Assembly: GCA_023404805.1 (NCBI GenBank)
Contig: JAEYAL010000192.1
Coordinates: forward strand, 1-23,002
Source of the DNA: Actinomycetes bacterium
GTDB taxonomy: Bacteria > Actinomycetota > Thermoleophilia > Solirubrobacterales > Solirubrobacteraceae
DNA length: 23,002 nucleotides
Direction of reading: 5' to 3'
In this document: positions 20,368 to 23,002 of the stretch, one piece after another
Numbering within the stretch: position 1 is the stretch's first letter
How the letters are laid out: the number at the start of each line of letters is the position of its first letter
Notes under the pieces: generated by a model
What the model saw: the letters and a program-made list of their open reading frames with translations, nothing else
Database searches by the model: none
Told to the model about the DNA's origin: nothing
Program-made: the position numbers and the translations under genes

Positions 20368-22431
20368 TTGAACGACCTGCTCAAAAAACTCTCGGGCTAC
20401 ACCGACCTGATCGCGGCGGCCTTCGTGATCGTCGTCGTCGTGATGATGATCGTGCCGCTGCCCCCGGCGCTGCTCGACATCCTCATCGCGCTGAACATCT
20501 CGATGGCCCTCGCCATCGTGATCACCACGCTGTATGTGCCGCGGGCGCTGGACTTCTCGGTCTTCCCGACGCTGCTGCTGATGACCACGCTGCTGCGCCT
20601 GGCCATCAACGTGTCGGTCACGCGCCTGATCCTGCTCCACGGCGACGCCGGCCATGTCGTCGAAGCGTTCGGCGAATTCGTCGTCGGCGGCAACGTCGTC
20701 GTCGGCCTCATCATCTTCCTCGTCCTCGTGGTGATCCAGTTCGTCGTGGTGACGAACGGCGCCGGCCGCGTGGCCGAAGTCGCCGCGCGCTTCACCCTGG
20801 ACTCGATGCCGGGCAAGCAGATGGCCGTCGACGCCGACCTCAACAACGGCCAGATCACCGAGGACGAAGCCCGCCAGCGCCGCCTCGACATCTCCCGCGA
20901 AGCCGACTTCTACGGCTCGATGGACGGCGCGTCCAAGTTCGTCAAGGGCGACGCGATCGCCGCCATCGTCATCACGCTGATCAACCTCGTCGGCGGCATC
21001 ATCGTCGGCGTCGCCCAGCAGGGCATGGCCTTCAGCGAAGCCGCGCAGACCTTCTCGCTCCTGACCGTCGGCGACGGCCTTGCCGCCCAGATCCCGGCGC
21101 TGCTGATCTCGGTCGCCGCGGGCATCATGGTCACGCGCTCGGCTGACGCAGGCGATGACCTGGGCAGCGACATCGCTTCGCAGTTCGGGGCGCAGAGCAA
21201 AGCGATCATGGTCGCGGGCGGCGTCGTCGCCTGCTTCGCGCTCGTCCCTGCACTGCCGAAGGTGCCGTTCATCCTCGTCGGCGGGTTCCTCTTCTACGTG
21301 GGCCGCACGCTCGGCAAGTCGCAGGCGCAAGAGAAGGAGGCGGCCGACAAGGAAGCCGCCATCGTGCCGATGGCCCCGCAGCCCTCCTCGACCGACCAGG
21401 CCCGCGCCGCGCTCGCGATCGACCCGCTCGAGCTCGTCGTCGGTTTCGGCCTCGTGCCGCTCGTCGACACGCAGGCCGGCGGCACGCTCGTCTCGCGCGT
21501 CTCAAACGTGCGCCGCCAGATCGCCGCCGAGCTTGGCACCGTCATCCCGCCGGTCCGCATCCACGACGAGGTCGGCCTGCGGTCGCATGAGTACGCCCTG
21601 CGCGTCCGCGGCGCCGAAGTCGCCCGCGGCCAGGTCCTCGCCGGCCACCAGCTCGCCCTCGACCCGGGCGACGCCGTCGGCCAGCTCCAGGGCGTGCCGA
21701 CCACCGAGCCCGCCTTCGGCCTCCCGGCCGTCTGGATCGGCGACGAGTCGCAGGGCGAAGCCGAAGCGCTCGGCTACACCGTGGTCGACACCGAGTCGGT
21801 CATCGTCACGCACCTCACCGAGACGATCCGCCGCCACGTGGCTGAGCTCCTCACCCGCCAGGACACCAAGCAGCTGCTCGACGGTCTCAAGGAGACCAAC
21901 GCCGCCGTCGTCGACGAGGTCGTGCCCGACCTGGTCACCGTCGGCGAGATCCAGCGGGTGCTGCAGGCGCTCCTCAAAGAGGGCGTTTCGATCCGCGACC
22001 TCGGCGCCATCATCGAAGCCGTCGGCGACCGCGCCCGCGTGACCCGCGACGCCAACCTGCTCGCCGAGTACGCCCGCCAGACGCTCGGCCGCGCGATCGT
22101 CGGCCCGCATCTCGACGAGGAATCGCGCCTGCGCGCGATCGCCCTGGATCCCGAGATCGAGCAGGAGATCGCCGACTCGATCACCGCCACCGCCGATGGC
22201 GAGTACCTCGCGATGGACCCGAACCGCGCCCAGTCGCTCGTGCAGGCCCTCCAGCAGCAGAGCGACCAGCCCATGCCCGGCGGGCGACGCCCCGTCTTGC
22301 TCTGCAGCTCCAGAATCCGGCGCCACCTGCGCCGCTTGGTCGAACAGTCCGTTCCGCAACTTCCCGTGTGCGCCTATACAGAGGTTGCACCAGGGGTTAC
22401 GGTCGAGACCGTTGGCGTCGTGCATCCGTAG
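20368..22431 (+). CDS. flhA: Flagellar export gate protein FlhA
   Basis: From TTG 20368 the protein has 687 residues, normal for FlhA. The membrane half has eight expected helices, starting with YTDLIAAAFVIVVVVMMIVP. It holds the FHIPEP signature (FPTLLLMTTLLRLAINVSVT) and the conserved loop TLDSMPGKQMAVDADLNNG, then RREADFYGSMDGASKFVKG-like sequence. The cytoplasmic half (~330-687) is the nonameric ring that docks export chaperones. FlhA converts proton motive force into export. The start choice rests on family alignment (LNDLLKKLSGY) and on GGACAGG at 20352-20358. The in-frame TTG at 20302 lies upstream of the putative promoter and is unlikely. A short frame MPMFWTGIPA (20339-20371) ends across the TTG start. 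Confidence 0.95.
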   Translation: MNDLLKKLSGYTDLIAAAFVIVVVVMMIVPLPPALLDILIALNISMALAIVITTLYVPRALDFSVFPTLLLMTTLLRLAINVSVTRLILLHGDAGHVVEAFGEFVVGGNVVVGLIIFLVLVVIQFVVVTNGAGRVAEVAARFTLDSMPGKQMAVDADLNNGQITEDEARQRRLDISREADFYGSMDGASKFVKGDAIAAIVITLINLVGGIIVGVAQQGMAFSEAAQTFSLLTVGDGLAAQIPALLISVAAGIMVTRSADAGDDLGSDIASQFGAQSKAIMVAGGVVACFALVPALPKVPFILVGGFLFYVGRTLGKSQAQEKEAADKEAAIVPMAPQPSSTDQARAALAIDPLELVVGFGLVPLVDTQAGGTLVSRVSNVRRQIAAELGTVIPPVRIHDEVGLRSHEYALRVRGAEVARGQVLAGHQLALDPGDAVGQLQGVPTTEPAFGLPAVWIGDESQGEAEALGYTVVDTESVIVTHLTETIRRHVAELLTRQDTKQLLDGLKETNAAVVDEVVPDLVTVGEIQRVLQALLKEGVSIRDLGAIIEAVGDRARVTRDANLLAEYARQTLGRAIVGPHLDEESRLRAIALDPEIEQEIADSITATADGEYLAMDPNRAQSLVQALQQQSDQPMPGGRRPVLLCSSRIRRHLRRLVEQSVPQLPVCAYTEVAPGVTVETVGVVHP

Positions 22432-22479
22432 GTGCAGGGATTTCGGGTCGGGCCCGGCCTGCCGAAGCAGGACGTGGCG

Positions 22480-22500
22480 CTAACGTCGAACTGTCGTTAG
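22480..22500 (+). promoter_or_regulatory. Dyad upstream of flhF
   Basis: CTAACG (22480-22485) and CGTTAG (22495-22500) form a perfect 6-bp inverted repeat with a 9-nt spacer, ending 12 nt before the flhF ATG. It could be an operator or a small mRNA hairpin near the start of translation. No sigma-28-like element was found in this gap. Confidence 0.3.
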
Positions 22501-22512
22501 ACAACCCCTTCC

Positions 22513-23002
22513 ATGACGCAACCAGGACCAGAGCAGAGCCAACCGGTGCCGCTCTCCGACGTGCTGCCGCCGTCGGGTGCCGACCGCGTGGTCGACGGCG
22601 TCCCGGTCCGCACCTACCGCGGCGCCTCGCTCGCCGAGCTCGCGCCGCGCATCCGCGCCGAGCTGGGCGACAGCGCGATGATCCTGCGCCAGCGTGAGGG
22701 CGTCACCGGCGGCATCGCCGGGTTCTTCGCCAAGCGCACCGTCGAGGTCGACGTCGCGGTGCTGAACGTCCCGGGGACCGGCCACGTCGACTTCACCGAC
22801 GAGGACGCCCCGGTCGGGCCGAGCGCCGCTGCCGCGCCAGCGCTGCCCGAGACGCCCGCGCCCGCTCTCACGGCCCAGCCTGCGCCGCCGCAGGCCACCG
22901 TGCCCTTCGACGCGCTGCGTCCGCCGCTGCCGGAACACCGAGAGCCGGCGGTGCCGTTCTCGGCCATCGCTGAGCAGCACGGACTGCCGACCGCGCCGGC
23001 CC
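22513..23002 (+). CDS. flhF: Flagellar SRP-like GTPase FlhF, N-terminal part (3' end outside window)
   Basis: The frame opens at ATG 22513, 81 nt after flhA, and runs to the window edge without a stop (163 codons). The N-terminal B-domain signature of FlhF is clear: VPVRTYRGASLAELAPRIRA, then ELGDSAMILRQREGVTGGIA, then GFFAKRTVEVDVAV. This is followed by an Ala/Pro-rich linker, as in other FlhF proteins. The NG GTPase domain would lie beyond the window. FlhF is a GTPase related to Ffh/FtsY that sets flagellar place and number, usually together with FlhG, whose gene would be expected next. The order flhA-flhF is standard in both proteobacteria and Gram-positives. Confidence 0.9.
   Translation, partial: MTQPGPEQSQPVPLSDVLPPSGADRVVDGVPVRTYRGASLAELAPRIRAELGDSAMILRQREGVTGGIAGFFAKRTVEVDVAVLNVPGTGHVDFTDEDAPVGPSAAAAPALPETPAPALTAQPAPPQATVPFDALRPPLPEHREPAVPFSAIAEQHGLPTAPA

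Overview
The window is a high-GC stretch with long reading frames rich in Ala, Arg, Gly and Val, and GTG/TTG starts occur. It carries a large flagellar gene cluster in an order close to the fla/che operon of Gram-positive bacteria. The FlgE-type hook protein, the FlbD/SwrD protein and a TIGR02530-type 'flagellar operon protein' also point to the Gram-positive lineage. Together with the actinobacterial-style neighbours (DUF892 ferritin-like protein, small Rho-N-like basic protein, many secreted proteins), this suggests a flagellated actinomycete, most likely class Thermoleophilia (Solirubrobacter/Conexibacter/Patulibacter-like). The taxonomic placement is inference.

Layout. (1) 1-2888: rod/hook assembly genes: 3' end of fliK, flgD, the TIGR02530-type gene, flgE and flbD. 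(2) 3076-8035: switch and stator: fliM, a long FliY/FliN-like protein, motA, motB, fliL and a second, short fliN. (3) 8032-16405: an 8.4-kb block of non-structural genes. It holds a soluble PAS/hybrid histidine kinase on the minus strand, then on the plus strand a DUF892 ferritin-like protein, a small Rho-N-like protein, a secreted M19-dipeptidase-like protein, a small secreted Cys-containing protein and a membrane GAF/GGDEF diguanylate cyclase. A strong hairpin closes the block. (4) 16729-23002: export gate: fliO, fliP, fliQ, fliR, flhB, flhA and the 5' part of flhF, which runs off the window.

The genes in (1), (2) and (4) form one machine. FliK, FlgD and FlgE build the hook; FliM and FliN/FliY form the C-ring; MotA, MotB and FliL form the stator; FliO, FliP, FliQ, FliR, FlhB and FlhA form the type III export gate; FlhF is the SRP-like GTPase for placement. 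The Bacillus-type order would put cheY between fliY and fliO. Here cheY is absent and the non-structural block sits there instead. FliM also lacks the usual N-terminal CheY-P-binding peptide.

The main regulatory observation is a set of sigma-28-like elements (TCAAG, 14-15 nt, GCCGAT) in the gaps before flgE, motA, the second fliN, the secreted protein gene at 13838, fliO and flhA. One of them would drive the small secreted protein and the diguanylate cyclase as a pair. That would tie c-di-GMP synthesis to flagellar gene expression. fliP also appears to have lost its normal stop codon and runs 103 nt into fliQ.

No tRNA, rRNA, CRISPR array or insertion sequence was recognised.
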